Part shown: piece after piece, positions 39,388-49,951 of the stretch | Layout: every line of letters begins with the position of its first letter | How positions within the stretch are numbered: position 1 is the first letter of the stretch | Source: Bacteroides sp. | Lineage (GTDB): Bacteria; Bacteroidota; Bacteroidia; Bacteroidales; Muribaculaceae | DNA: 64,000 bases | Assembly (NCBI GenBank): GCA_014802335.1 | Contig: JAAVCL010000003.1 | Span: 41,902 to 105,901, forward strand | Direction of reading: 5' to 3' | Made by a program: the position numbers and the translations under genes | Notes under the pieces: model-generated | Databases searched by the model: none | What the model saw: the letters and a program-made list of their open reading frames with translations, nothing else | Told to the model about the DNA's origin: nothing

Positions 39388-40680
39388 TTATTCGGCAATC
39401 AGAAGGTAGTGATTTTTCTTACCTTTCTGAATGTGTATATATTTGCCGCCAAGCAGCGCAGAGGCATCCAACGAGCCTGCGGGGTCAGTAAATTTTTCTT
39501 TATTTACACTGAGTGCGCCTGCCTGAATCATCTTTCGTGCTTCTCCCTTCGAAGGGAACACACCTGATTTTACAGCAAGAAGATCAAGCACGGGTATTCC
39601 CTGCTGAAGTTCTTCGCGTGAAATGGTGAATGTCGGCACCCCGTCGAAAATGTCAAGGAGTGTGCGTTCGTCGAGCTGGCGCAGAGCCTCGGCCGCCTTA
39701 TTGCTGAAGAGTATGGCAGAAGCCTCCACGGCAGCTTCATAATCTTTTTCACTATGAACCATTACGGTCAATTCGCGAGCCAGACGCTTTTGCATGGGAC
39801 GCAGCCCGGGGTCGGCTGCGTGCTGAGCTGCAAGCTCCTCGATTTCCTCTTTAGTGAGGAAGGTGAAAATCTTCAGATATTTCTCGGCATCAGCATCCGA
39901 GACATTCAACCAGAATTGATAGAATTTGTAGGGAGATGTACGCTCAGGATCAAGCCATACGTTTCCACTTTCAGTCTTACCGAATTTTCCCCCGTCGGCT
40001 TTGGTTATCAGCGGACAGGTCAGCGCGAAGGCTTCGCCTCCGAGCTTGCGGCGGATAAGTTCTGTGCCTGTGGTGATATTTCCCCATTGATCGGAGCCGC
40101 CAAGCTGCAGACGGCATCCTCTATCCTTATAAAGTGTGTAATAGTCAAAGCCTTGCAGCAACTGATAGGTAAATTCGGTGAAACTCAGACCATCGCGTGC
40201 CTCCCCATTCAGACGCTTCTGCACGGAGTCTTTGGCCATCATATAGTTAACGGTGATATGTTTACCGATTTCGCGTGCGAAATCAAGAAATGTCACATCC
40301 TTGGTCCAATCATAATTATTCACCATTTCGGCCTTGTTGGGAGCATCGCTGTCGAAATCGAGGAATTTGGACAGCTGCTTTTTAATAGCCTCCTGATTGT
40401 GGCGAAGTGTGTTTTCATCGAGCAGGTTGCGCTCTGCCGATTTTCCCGACGGGTCGCCGATCATTCCGGTTGCGCCGCCGATAAGCGCGAGCGGCTTATG
40501 GCCGCAGCGCTGGAAATGACGCAGCATCATAACCCCGCAAAGATGACCGATATGCAGTGAATCGGCCGTTGGGTCTATCCCAAGATATGCGGTGGTCATT
40601 TCTTTCTTTAACTGTTCATCAGTTCCGGGCATCATGGTGTGGACCATTCCACGCCATGTCAGTTCTTCTATAAAATCCAT
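39388..40680 (-). CDS. tyrS: Tyrosyl-tRNA synthetase
   Basis: [33 protein letters not shown]4-like C-terminus. Confidence 0.97.
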   Translation of the reverse strand: MDFIEELTWRGMVHTMMPGTDEQLKKEMTTAYLGIDPTADSLHIGHLCGVMMLRHFQRCGHKPLALIGGATGMIGDPSGKSAERNLLDENTLRHNQEAIKKQLSKFLDFDSDAPNKAEMVNNYDWTKDVTFLDFAREIGKHITVNYMMAKDSVQKRLNGEARDGLSFTEFTYQLLQGFDYYTLYKDRGCRLQLGGSDQWGNITTGTELIRRKLGGEAFALTCPLITKADGGKFGKTESGNVWLDPERTSPYKFYQFWLNVSDADAEKYLKIFTFLTKEEIEELAAQHAADPGLRPMQKRLARELTVMVHSEKDYEAAVEASAILFSNKAAEALRQLDERTLLDIFDGVPTFTISREELQQGIPVLDLLAVKSGVFPSKGEARKMIQAGALSVNKEKFTDPAGSLDASALLGGKYIHIQKGKKNHYLLIAE

Positions 40681-40698
40681 TCTTATTCAGTTTTTATG

Positions 40699-40723
40699 CT
40701 ACGGGACCTTTCTGGTCCCGTAG
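40699..40723. terminator. 10-bp hairpin between tyrS and the peptidase gene
   Basis: ctacgggacc-tttct-ggtcccgtag then tctttttt. Confidence 0.6.
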
Positions 40724-40729
40724 TCTTTT

Positions 40730-41707
40730 TTATTCTTCATATATAAATCTTGTGACCACACGGCCCACTGCTTCGAGAGTCTTCGGGTCTATGTTCTCAA
40801 GATTATCTGCCATTGTGTGCCAAGTGGGGCAAAATCCATCCGGCCGATAATCAATAATGTCTATTGCCGGAATTCCCTGCTGCAGAAACGGGATATGGTC
40901 ATCATTTACCGCACCCCCGATTGAGGAGGGGAATAAATGAGCCAAGCCTTCGTTGGCTGCCACCCTTCGGAAGCTGTTGTCTAATGACGTGGCGCCACGC
41001 CGCGAGAAATACTCAGCCGGAAAAACGGCATCTTTTCCGCCCACCATATCAAGCAGGATTACCCGTGACGGGACGTAACCCGGCGTGATAGGATTTTCAG
41101 CGAAATAACGCGCTCCGAGCGCCCAGCTTTCGTCATCATCTTCCGTGCCGGAGTCCTCGGCATCAACAAAGAGTATATCTATTCCTTTTCCGGGATTGTT
41201 CTGGCCAAGGATACGGGCGGCCTCAAGCAACACCCCGACACCGCTGGCACCATCGTTGGCACCGTCAATGGGTTTGTTGTGATTGGCCGGATCGGGGTCT
41301 TTATCAGCCCGGGGACGCGTGTCGTAATGAGCAAGGAGCAGCAACCGGTCGCCCATTTCAGGATTGAAGCTTCCCATTATGTTCGTGCTGTGAAGCACAT
41401 TCCCTTGGGCCGCTCCCAAATCTGCTTTCTGAATACTGACCGTTGCGCCATGACGCCTCAGTTCTGATTCGAGCCAACGGGCAGCCTGCTCATGTGCCTC
41501 AGTGTTGGGCACACGCGGACCAAAGGCAACCTGCCTTGCCACGTATGCATAGGCACTGTCGGCGTTGAAGGCCGGAATCGTGACTACTGCTGAATCCATG
41601 GATTCCGGGCGCACCGAAGTGTCGCCGTTTTCTTTCGAAGCCGACCCTTTCGCCCCACAACTCAGCAGAAGCATGGCCCACATCATTATTATCGTTATTA
41701 TTCGCAT
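40730..41707 (-). CDS. M28 family peptidase/glutaminyl cyclase-like lipoprotein
   Basis: LLLLAHYDTRPRAD; NDGASGVGVLLE; DAEDSG. Confidence 0.9.
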   Translation of the reverse strand: MRIITIIMMWAMLLLSCGAKGSASKENGDTSVRPESMDSAVVTIPAFNADSAYAYVARQVAFGPRVPNTEAHEQAARWLESELRRHGATVSIQKADLGAAQGNVLHSTNIMGSFNPEMGDRLLLLAHYDTRPRADKDPDPANHNKPIDGANDGASGVGVLLEAARILGQNNPGKGIDILFVDAEDSGTEDDDESWALGARYFAENPITPGYVPSRVILLDMVGGKDAVFPAEYFSRRGATSLDNSFRRVAANEGLAHLFPSSIGGAVNDDHIPFLQQGIPAIDIIDYRPDGFCPTWHTMADNLENIDPKTLEAVGRVVTRFIYEE

Positions 41708-41711
41708 GTTG

Positions 41712-41743
41712 CAAATTTACTATTTTTTATGCAACCCGTCAAA
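41712..41743 (-). promoter_or_regulatory. Promoter TTTG-N20-TAAATTTG for the M28 peptidase
   Basis: caaattta 41712-41719 and caaa 41740-41743 on + strand. Confidence 0.6.
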
Positions 41744-41786
41744 TTTCAGACGAAATAAGAACCGCTACATAAGCGTTTTATATACA

Positions 41787-44759
41787 ATGAGCAAATTTTC
41801 TAAAATATGGGTTGCACTGACCGGAGTTCTTCTCTGCATCGCCTTGTGGGGATGCGGAACCAAAAAGAACACCCCTGTGTCTCGTCAATGGCAGGCTTTC
41901 AACACGCGTTATAACGTCTATTTCAACGGAAAGAAGCATTATGATGAACAGCTGAAAAGCATGGAGTCGACGTATGAAGATGATTACACCCGCATCACTC
42001 TGATCCACCCCGCCGAAGCCCATGCCGATAACAAACGGCCGAAGCCTAACGGTAATTTCGACCGCACCATTGAAAAGATGCAGAAGGCAATCCAACTACA
42101 CTCCATTAAGAAAAAGCCCGTGAAAAAGGGGTCTTCCGCCAAAGAAAAGGAATTCAGGGCTCGCACGGAGTTCAACCCCTTCCTGCACAATGCCTGGCTC
42201 ACCATGGGCAAATCGCAATACTATAATGGTGATTTCGCCGGGGCTGCCACAACTTTCCTTTACATTTCCAAACATTTCACATGGCTGCCCGAAGTCGTGA
42301 CCGAAGCCCGACTCTGGATGGGTCTATGTTATTGCGCTCTGGATTGGACTTATGAGGCCGAAAACGTGTTGAGGCTCGTTAAAGAAAAAGACTTGGTAAA
42401 TAATAATCTGCGCAACCTCTATTATCTTGCTCAAGGAGATTATTATGTGCGTTCCAACAACTATCAGGAGGCCGTGAAATATCTGGGTCAGGCGGTGAAA
42501 TATGCTCATGGCAGTCAAAAGAACCGCCTTTGGTTTCTGCTTGGCCAACTTTACTCACAACTCGACCGTAAAAAAAGTGCATACGCCGCGTTTAAGAAAG
42601 CCGGCTCAGGAATCGGCACCGATTACCGCACCAAATTCAATGCCCGCATAAAACGTTCGGAAGTTTACGAAGGGAGCAACATAAAGGGAGAAGTAAAGTC
42701 TCTGAAGGCCATGACCCGGTTTGCCCGAAATGCAGAGTTTCAAGATCAGATATATTATGCGATCGGAAACCTGTACATGTCTCGGAAAGATACGGTCAAT
42801 GCATTGGAGAATTATCAACTCGCGGCTGAAAAATCCACTCGTAACGGCATTGATAAGGCTTTGGCTCAACTTGCCCGCGGAAATATATATTTCAATCAGG
42901 GCGAATATGTCAAGGCCCAGCCCTGTTATGCCGAAGCGATCCCCCAGCTTCCCGAAACGTATCCCAACTATAAATTGCTGAAATTGCGCAGCGATGTGCT
43001 TGATGAACTTGCTGTATATGCAGGCAACGTCGAATTGCAGGATTCTTTGCTGACCCTTGCGAAAATGACTCCTGAAGAGCAGCGTGCCGTGGCCGAACGT
43101 CTTGCCAAGGAGCTTATAGAACGTGAAAAACGTGAGGCCGAAGAGGCTCGCCGGGCCGAATACCTTGCCGAACAAGAAGGCAACGGCGCCGACAATATCA
43201 AAAAAGATGAGGGAACTTCGCAAAACTTCATGGCGAATGGCGATAAATCATGGTATTTCTATAATGCCATGACCAAAAACCAAGGAAAAAATGAATTCCA
43301 ACGCCGTTGGGGTGCCCGTAAACTTGAAGACGACTGGAGACGACGCAACAAAACCACTTTCTCTCTCTCCGAACCCGAGGAAGACGAAGATGATAATGAA
43401 AATTCAGAACTCTCCGAAGACAGACCGGATGCTGATGTTCAAAACAGTAATGATAAATCAACTCCCGATGCTTCCGACCCCCATAATCCCGAATATTATC
43501 TTGCGCAGATTCCGAAAACTCCGGAGGAAATTGAAGTGGCCAACGATGTTATAAAAGAGGGTCTTTACAATATGGGTATAATCCTTAAAGACCGTCTTGA
43601 AGATTATCCGGCTGCCCGACGCGAGTTTGAAGAACTGTTGCGCCGATATCCCGACAATGTGTATCGTCTTGATGTGTATTATAATATGTATCTCATGGCG
43701 GTGAGAAGAAACGAAACGGGCGTGGCTGAAACATGGCGTCGTAAGATATTAGAAGATTTTCCTGATTCTCCATACGGAAAGGCTATGGAAGATCCCGCAT
43801 ATTTCGACAACCTGCGCCGCATGAACGAAATTCAGGAAGGCCTCTATGAGCAGGCTTATACCGCCTATCTTGCCGACAATAACGCACAGGTTCACTCTCT
43901 GACGGCCCGGATGGAGAAAGACTATCCACTCTCTGCAATCCTTCCGAAGTTCATTTTCATTGATGCTCTTTCCTATCTGACCGAAGACAATATAGAAAAA
44001 TTTAAGTCGCAGCTCACACTTCTGCTGGATCGTTATCCCGACACAGACATGACCGATGTGGCAGGAGGCATAATGCGCGGCCTGAAAGCCGGGCGCGTGC
44101 CGAAAGCCGGAACTTCAAACTCTCGCGGAATGATTTGGGATATACGGTTGAGCAATGACTCGGTGTCGGCAATGGATGGCCAACCCGCCAATTTCGAACG
44201 AAACCCCGACGCACCGCAATATCTTGTTCTTGCTTTCCCTCGCGACTCTATCAACGCCAACCAGGTGCTGTTTGACGTGGCCAGATTCAACTTCTCTTCA
44301 TTTGTGGTGCGGGATTTTGACCTCGAACCAATGAGTTTCGGCAATGTCGGACTGTTGATCATAAAGGGATTCGCCAACATGAAGCAACTGGAACACTACC
44401 GGGCGGTAATGGCTCAGAAGCAATTCGAACTCCCCGAAGGGGTGAGGCCAATCATGATCAGTAAATCCAACTTTGAACTTCTGCTGCGTGAAGGGCGTTC
44501 TTTTGAAGAGTATTTCCGATTCGAGGAAGACACCCCTCCCGATGACCTTCCCCCTGTGGAAGCCCCCGACGACGAAGAATCAGAGCTATCTGAAGAATCA
44601 GAGATCCCTGAGATTTCTGAAAACTCTGAAAACTCTGAAAACTCCGAAAACTCTGAAAACTCTGAGAATTCTGAAAACTCCGAGAACTTAGAGAACACTG
44701 AGAACCCGGAGCATTCTGAGAACTCAGAAAACTCTGCCTCCCAAGAAGAACCCCAATAA
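41787..44759 (+). CDS. porW: PorW/SprE-like type IX secretion TPR lipoprotein
   Basis: Lipobox ALWGCGTKKNTPVSRQWQAFNTRYNVYFNGKKHYDEQ; TPR region; immediately upstream of porX. Confidence 0.8.
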   Translation: MSKFSKIWVALTGVLLCIALWGCGTKKNTPVSRQWQAFNTRYNVYFNGKKHYDEQLKSMESTYEDDYTRITLIHPAEAHADNKRPKPNGNFDRTIEKMQKAIQLHSIKKKPVKKGSSAKEKEFRARTEFNPFLHNAWLTMGKSQYYNGDFAGAATTFLYISKHFTWLPEVVTEARLWMGLCYCALDWTYEAENVLRLVKEKDLVNNNLRNLYYLAQGDYYVRSNNYQEAVKYLGQAVKYAHGSQKNRLWFLLGQLYSQLDRKKSAYAAFKKAGSGIGTDYRTKFNARIKRSEVYEGSNIKGEVKSLKAMTRFARNAEFQDQIYYAIGNLYMSRKDTVNALENYQLAAEKSTRNGIDKALAQLARGNIYFNQGEYVKAQPCYAEAIPQLPETYPNYKLLKLRSDVLDELAVYAGNVELQDSLLTLAKMTPEEQRAVAERLAKELIEREKREAEEARRAEYLAEQEGNGADNIKKDEGTSQNFMANGDKSWYFYNAMTKNQGKNEFQRRWGARKLEDDWRRRNKTTFSLSEPEEDEDDNENSELSEDRPDADVQNSNDKSTPDASDPHNPEYYLAQIPKTPEEIEVANDVIKEGLYNMGIILKDRLEDYPAARREFEELLRRYPDNVYRLDVYYNMYLMAVRRNETGVAETWRRKILEDFPDSPYGKAMEDPAYFDNLRRMNEIQEGLYEQAYTAYLADNNAQVHSLTARMEKDYPLSAILPKFIFIDALSYLTEDNIEKFKSQLTLLLDRYPDTDMTDVAGGIMRGLKAGRVPKAGTSNSRGMIWDIRLSNDSVSAMDGQPANFERNPDAPQYLVLAFPRDSINANQVLFDVARFNFSSFVVRDFDLEPMSFGNVGLLIIKGFANMKQLEHYRAVMAQKQFELPEGVRPIMISKSNFELLLREGRSFEEYFRFEEDTPPDDLPPVEAPDDEESELSEESEIPEISENSENSENSENSENSENSENSENLENTENPEHSENSENSASQEEPQ
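44610..44740 (+). repeat. 9-bp tandem repeat encoding (Ser-Glu-Asn)n at the end of porW
   Basis: (gaaaactct)n, SENSENSENSENSENSENSENLENTENPEHSENSENS. Confidence 0.9.
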
Positions 44760-44773
44760 ACACCCCACTGCAC

Positions 44774-46312
44774 ATGGATAAAATTCTTTGGGCCGACGAC
44801 GAGATCGATCTCCTCAAGCCCCACATTCTCTTTCTTAAAGCCAAAGGATATGAATTGACCACCGTCTCCAACGGCCGCGACGCACTTGATGCGCTCGACA
44901 AAGACGTTTTCTCTCTCGTGCTCCTTGATGAGAATATGCCCGGCATCTCCGGACTCGAAACTCTCGACCTGATAAATGAACGTCACCCGGATGTGCCCGT
45001 GGTGATGGTCACAAAATCGGAAGAAGAGAATATAATGGACCAGGCCATCGGCAACCGAATTGCCGATTACCTCATTAAACCGGTGAACCCTAATCAGATT
45101 CTGCTTTCTATCAAGAAGAATCTGCACAGTCGCGAAATTGTGAACGAACAGGCCAGCTCTGATTACCAACAGGATTTCACCAAAATTTCGCAACTTATAA
45201 ATATGGCCGGCTCGGTTTCCGACTGGATGGATGTTTACCGACAGCTGGTGAGATGGGAGCTAAAACTTGCTGAAACAGGAAGCGCAATGGAAGAAATGCT
45301 GCTCATGCAAAAGCGTGACGCAAATTCCAATTTCTGCAAATTTGTGAAACGAAATTACGAAGAGTGGGTCACGACCGACAATCACCCTCTGATGAGTAAC
45401 CAAGTGTTCCGACGCAAAGTCTTCCCTCTGCTCGATGACGGCGACAAGGTGTGCTTCTTCCTTATCGATAATTTCCGCCTTGACCAGTGGCGCGTGCTTC
45501 AACCCCTTTTGGCTGAGTATTTTAATGTTACCGAAGACCTTTACACCACTATTCTTCCAACATCAACCCAATATGCGCGCAATGCTATCTTCGCCGGCCT
45601 TATGCCCTACGACATTGCAAATATGTTTCCCAAACTGTGGGTTGAAGAGGATGAAGACGAGGGACTCAATATTCACGAACAGGAACTGATTCAGACCCAA
45701 CTTGACCGATTCCGCAGAAAAGAGAAATTCACTTATACAAAACTCAACGACTCTTCGGCGGGCGAAAAATTTATGCAGCGTCTCAATTCTACTAAAGATA
45801 TTCCGCTGCATGTGGTGGTGCTTAATTTTATTGATATGCTGTCGCATGCCCGAACCGAATCCAAAATGATTCGCGAACTCGCAAACAGTGATGCAGCCTA
45901 TCGCTCAATCACCGAATCCTGGTTCAAACATTCTTCTGCTCTCGACATCTTCCGCCGCCTTTCAGAATTAGGTTATAAAGTGATTCTTACAACCGACCAC
46001 GGCACAATCCGGGTGGACAACCCGATTAAGGTGATCGGTGACAGAAATACCAACACAAATCTTCGTTATAAATGTGGTAAAAACCTGAACTATAATTCAA
46101 AACAGGTTTATGAAATCCATAACCCCAAAAAGTTCGGATTGCCTGCGCCAAATCTTTCAAGCTCTTTTATCTTCGCCCTCAATGAAGATTTCTTCTCTTA
46201 TCCCAACAATTACAATTATTACGTTCAGTATTACACCGGCACATTTCAGCATGGTGGCATCTCGTTGCAGGAAATGCTGGTGCCGCTGGTAACCCTTACT
46301 CCCCGACGCTAA
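44774..46312 (+). CDS. porX: PorX-like response regulator with PglZ domain
   Basis: ILWADDEIDLLKPHILFL receiver; VLLDENMPG; PglZ-like C-terminus. Confidence 0.92.
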   Translation: MDKILWADDEIDLLKPHILFLKAKGYELTTVSNGRDALDALDKDVFSLVLLDENMPGISGLETLDLINERHPDVPVVMVTKSEEENIMDQAIGNRIADYLIKPVNPNQILLSIKKNLHSREIVNEQASSDYQQDFTKISQLINMAGSVSDWMDVYRQLVRWELKLAETGSAMEEMLLMQKRDANSNFCKFVKRNYEEWVTTDNHPLMSNQVFRRKVFPLLDDGDKVCFFLIDNFRLDQWRVLQPLLAEYFNVTEDLYTTILPTSTQYARNAIFAGLMPYDIANMFPKLWVEEDEDEGLNIHEQELIQTQLDRFRRKEKFTYTKLNDSSAGEKFMQRLNSTKDIPLHVVVLNFIDMLSHARTESKMIRELANSDAAYRSITESWFKHSSALDIFRRLSELGYKVILTTDHGTIRVDNPIKVIGDRNTNTNLRYKCGKNLNYNSKQVYEIHNPKKFGLPAPNLSSSFIFALNEDFFSYPNNYNYYVQYYTGTFQHGGISLQEMLVPLVTLTPRR

Positions 46313-46314
46313 GA

Positions 46315-47367
46315 ATGAAAACACTGATTTACTTTCTGATTGGTGCGGTAATTTCATTGTCGGCATTAGAGCGTAAGGCCGAAGAGGGTGATCCGGAGGC
46401 TCTTTACCGCCTGGCCACTCTCTACGAATCAGGATATGACTCCATTCTGCCCGACACGGCCAGGAGCATTTCATTGCTGAGACGGGCCGCCGAACTTGAC
46501 TATGCCCCGGCTCAGAATTACTTAGGGTTTCTTTATGGACGGGGAGAGTTGATGCCGGCCAATAAGGATTCCGCCCGTTATTGGATTGGCCGCGCGGCCG
46601 ACCTCGGAGACTTGAAGGCAGCCAATAATCTTGGATTTATGCTGCTCGAAGAATACAATGACTCCACCGATTCATTGGCGGCTACATACCTGTCGCGTGC
46701 CGCCAACGGCGGTCTGCCGGTGGCAATATCCACGTTGGGTTCGCTTTATGCAGAGGGGCGAGGTGTTCCACGTGACACATTGAAGGCCGTTGAGTTATTT
46801 GAAAAAGCCATTGAAACAGGTTTTAAGGATGCCCAACTCCGTCTTCTCAATCTGAAGGGAAAAGAATGGATGTCGCTGCCCCCAGAACTCCGCTACCAAA
46901 CTGCACTCCGCTACATGAGGCTCGGAAGCCCCCTTATAGCCGTGCAACTCCTCTCGGGATTGGATGATCTTTCTTATCTCAATCCCACCCAAAAGGACGC
47001 GACCTCAAGAACGGAACATCTGGACCGTGAGCAATTGGCCCGCGTTTTCGCACTTCTCGGTCAAGCGTTCTCTCATGGTGCCGGAGTGGGATATGATCAC
47101 GCCAAGGCAAACAAATACTTTGCAACTGCCGCTCTTTTAGGCAACCCGGCTGCCGCGTTTGTATTTGCAGAAACACTCGAAATCTTCCCCGACATTTTGT
47201 CTACATCTCTTTTCAACGACGAGGAGCAAAGCCAACTTGAATCTTTGGGAGCCGACTTTAGTGTGACAGCGCGTGAATTGCGCGATTTTGCAAAAGAACA
47301 GGGCATTACCGATGCCCGGCAGGCTCGCGATGCTTTAATCGGGCACCCGGCCGATGTAAGTCAATAA
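46315..47367 (+). CDS. Sel1-repeat protein
   Basis: AEEGDPEALYRLATLYESG; AADLGDLKAANNLGFML; AANGGLPVAISTLGSLYAEG. Confidence 0.85.
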   Translation: MKTLIYFLIGAVISLSALERKAEEGDPEALYRLATLYESGYDSILPDTARSISLLRRAAELDYAPAQNYLGFLYGRGELMPANKDSARYWIGRAADLGDLKAANNLGFMLLEEYNDSTDSLAATYLSRAANGGLPVAISTLGSLYAEGRGVPRDTLKAVELFEKAIETGFKDAQLRLLNLKGKEWMSLPPELRYQTALRYMRLGSPLIAVQLLSGLDDLSYLNPTQKDATSRTEHLDREQLARVFALLGQAFSHGAGVGYDHAKANKYFATAALLGNPAAAFVFAETLEIFPDILSTSLFNDEEQSQLESLGADFSVTARELRDFAKEQGITDARQARDALIGHPADVSQ

Positions 47368-48054
47368 CCGGGCGGGGGCTCCCCCACTGCGCCGATGACT
47401 CGGATAAGTGGCTCCGTCAGGGCTTAGATAGCCATACGTACATGCCGGATGGATTTTTATATTATCTGCTTTTACTCCTCGCCTCAACAAACGCTCTCGA
47501 TTTATCCCCAGCAAATCCAAATGAGGGCGGCCGCTCGCCCCATTGGGCCATGATACGAAATCTCGAAATCCGGCAGCAATAAAACTTTCAGCCAATTCCG
47601 GCCCCACCTCATAATTATCCTTATGAATACAGGGGCCGATAAATGCATTTATATTTGAAGCCGACACTCCGCGACTTTCAAGCAAATCAAGCGTATTGTC
47701 GATTATTCCCCCCAATGTGCCTTTCCATCCGGCATGGATCGCAGCGATTGCCGAAACATCCTCAGCGTAAAGTAAAACCGGAACGCAATCAGCCGTTACC
47801 ACACCCACACAGAGATCAGGATTAAAACAAACCACTGCATCCGTTTCCTCCAATAACTCGGAACCATCGCTGACAACAGCCACATTCAAAGAATGTGTCT
47901 GCTGAGGAAGTGTAGCCAAAGTCTTGTAAAAGCACCGCATTTTTTCAGCATCTGCTACCTCTCCCACCGGCCACACACACATTCCCTTCACGTCACCCCG
48001 GCGAAACACCGTCTCTTTTCTCCAATTCTCTTCTTTCATAATCACGAAAATCAT
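47335..48054 (-). CDS. pgeF: YfiH/PgeF-like multicopper polyphenol oxidase (laccase domain) family protein
   Basis: VGVVTADCVPVLLY; IAAIHAGWKGTLGGI; FIGPCIHKDNYEVG. Confidence 0.92.
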   Translation of the reverse strand: MIFVIMKEENWRKETVFRRGDVKGMCVWPVGEVADAEKMRCFYKTLATLPQQTHSLNVAVVSDGSELLEETDAVVCFNPDLCVGVVTADCVPVLLYAEDVSAIAAIHAGWKGTLGGIIDNTLDLLESRGVSASNINAFIGPCIHKDNYEVGPELAESFIAAGFRDFVSWPNGASGRPHLDLLGINRERLLRRGVKADNIKIHPACTYGYLSPDGATYPSHRRSGGAPARLLTYIGRVPD

Positions 48055-48078
48055 TTCTACTAAGTAAACGCGTTAGTT

Positions 48079-48142
48079 AGGTATTAGTTAATAGGTATTA
48101 GTTAATAGGTATTAGTTAATAGGTATTAGTTAATAGGTATTA
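48079..48142. repeat. 14-bp tandem repeat, four full copies plus partial
   Basis: (aggtattagttaat)4 aggtatta. Confidence 0.95.
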
Positions 48143-48230
48143 AAGCTAAGAAATTAGTTTATAAAGAATTAAATCGACACAGCCGTACTTCTTTTCAGTC
48201 TTTCGTCAAAAAAATACGAAAAAAATTCGC

Positions 48231-48353
48231 CGTCAAGTGTAGGGACGTGATTCTTCACGTCCGGGGAAATCCCAATACCCCGTATCACGTCCGGGGAAAT
48301 CCCATTACACGGCGTCGTCCCGGACGTGAAGAATCACGTCCCTACACTTGACG
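48231..48353. repeat. BIME/REP-like element: perfect 35-bp inverted repeat, each arm GTAG + palindrome
   Basis: cgtcaagtGTAGggacgtgattcttcacgtccggg (48231-48265) and its exact reverse complement (48319-48353); internal direct repeat tcacgtccggggaaatccca. Confidence 0.9.
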
Positions 48354-48503
48354 CCCCCCATTCGTTTCCGGGGCGAATGTATTGGCACGCCATGGCCCTG
48401 CAAATTCAATTGCTTTTTTCTATTTGCGGTTTTTCTGAGGGATGTGTGAAGAAAGTTTGAATATCTTCTTGGTTATCTGAATGGTAATTATTACTTTTGA
48501 GCT

Positions 48504-49847
48504 ATGAAAACTTTTTTTAATATTATTTCGTTTTTTTTAATCATTTCTTCCATTTTGGGTGTGGCTTTTCCGGCTGGTGCACAAAGTTCGGTGGATGAGC
48601 AGATTCGTAAAGTTGCTGCTTCCGGTAAAGTTATTGATATTGATGGAAAGAGTGAGAGTTTGCAGTCTCCTGATTCAATATACTGGAATCTGGATTCCGT
48701 TCGCAATCGTATTTTGAATTTCTATTACGAGCAGTTTCGCCATTCTCAGGATCCGGATGCTCCATATTTCATGTTCATGAGTAAGGATGCGAGTCTGGCA
48801 ATGGGTATTGGCGGGTGTGTGCGTATGCGTGGTTATTATGACTGGGCCGGGGCAATTCCGGCTTCCGGGTTCGCACCCTATCTGATTCCTATGACTCCCG
48901 ATCCGGCTAATCGCAATGCTTTTGGAACAACCCCGTCGGGTACGAGTCTTTATTTCAGGGTGCTGGGACGCTATAAGCATCTGGGTAATTATCAATTATA
49001 TATAGAAGCTAACTTTAATGGCTACAACGGGCGCGATTTTCATTTGAAAAAGGCTTATGCCATTATTAACGACTGGACCATAGGGTATGCACCCTCTACA
49101 TTTGCCGACCCGGCGGCCACTCCTCCTACGGTGGATGCTCAAGGACCTTCAAATAAAATTTCGCCAACTTCGGTTTTATTGCGTTGGATGCCCGTGGTAA
49201 AAAACAAGTGGGTCTTCGCTCTTTCAGCGGAAACCCCTTCAACCGCCATTGGTGCGGACAACACTTCGACAAAACGTGTAACTGCATGGCTCCCCGACTG
49301 GGCGGCATTCGTGCAGTATCAGTGGGAGCAAGGTCAGCACGTGAGACTTTCGGGAATTGTCAGAACTCTTTCTTATCGCGATCTTCTGTTGAATAAGAAT
49401 TATAATCCGGTTGGCTGGGGAATACAGTTAAGTTCGGTGGCTCATCCGTTTTATGCCTTTACCACCTATGCCAACATTTCCTACGGACATGGAGAAGCAT
49501 CTTTAGGAGGAGATCTTCAGATTGGAAATTACGACCTGGTTCCCGAGCCGGGCATTAGCGGCAAGCTCTATGCTCCGGCCTCATTGGGGTGGTGCGTAGG
49601 TTTGCAATATAACTTCCGGCCAAATCTTTTCATGAGCGCCAGTGCAAGTATGTCGCATTACATGCCAAAATCGGGTGCGGCGCCCGATGAGTACAAAAAC
49701 GGCCTTTTCACAGATATAAACGTATTTTGGAATCTGACTCCGCGCATGCAGGTAGGAGCCGAATTTGATTTGGGGCGGCGTCAGAACATTTCCGGAGAAA
49801 CGCGCTGGGCCCGCAGAATAGGGGCGATGGCCCAGTTCAGTTTCTAA
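48504..49847 (+). CDS. DcaP-like outer-membrane porin
   Basis: Signal peptide, N-terminal helix, beta-barrel pattern, terminal aromatic FSF. Confidence 0.7.
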   Translation: MKTFFNIISFFLIISSILGVAFPAGAQSSVDEQIRKVAASGKVIDIDGKSESLQSPDSIYWNLDSVRNRILNFYYEQFRHSQDPDAPYFMFMSKDASLAMGIGGCVRMRGYYDWAGAIPASGFAPYLIPMTPDPANRNAFGTTPSGTSLYFRVLGRYKHLGNYQLYIEANFNGYNGRDFHLKKAYAIINDWTIGYAPSTFADPAATPPTVDAQGPSNKISPTSVLLRWMPVVKNKWVFALSAETPSTAIGADNTSTKRVTAWLPDWAAFVQYQWEQGQHVRLSGIVRTLSYRDLLLNKNYNPVGWGIQLSSVAHPFYAFTTYANISYGHGEASLGGDLQIGNYDLVPEPGISGKLYAPASLGWCVGLQYNFRPNLFMSASASMSHYMPKSGAAPDEYKNGLFTDINVFWNLTPRMQVGAEFDLGRRQNISGETRWARRIGAMAQFSF

Positions 49848-49870
49848 TCGAGACGCTAATTTTCCATAAT

Positions 49871-49923
49871 ACTTTCATATAAAAAAGGTTAGTGCCGTCG
49901 GCACTAACCTTTTTTATATGAAA
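49871..49923. terminator. Perfect 25-bp hairpin, likely bidirectional terminator
   Basis: ctttcatataaaaaaggttagtgcc-gtc-ggcactaaccttttttatatgaaag. Confidence 0.9.
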
Positions 49924-49951
49924 GGGATGAAGTAGGGAAAGCAAGAAAAAA

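Noticed and set aside
39754-40560. 268-aa ORF antisense to tyrS
   Set aside because: Opposite a clear TyrRS; no recognisable domain.
41565-41786. Upstream extension of the PorW-like ORF
   Set aside because: Overlaps the divergent peptidase gene and precedes the lipoprotein signal peptide at 41787.
44414-45193. 259-aa antisense ORF with (SEF)n repeats
   Set aside because: Antisense translation of the SEN repeat of porW and of porX; repeats come from the sense strand.
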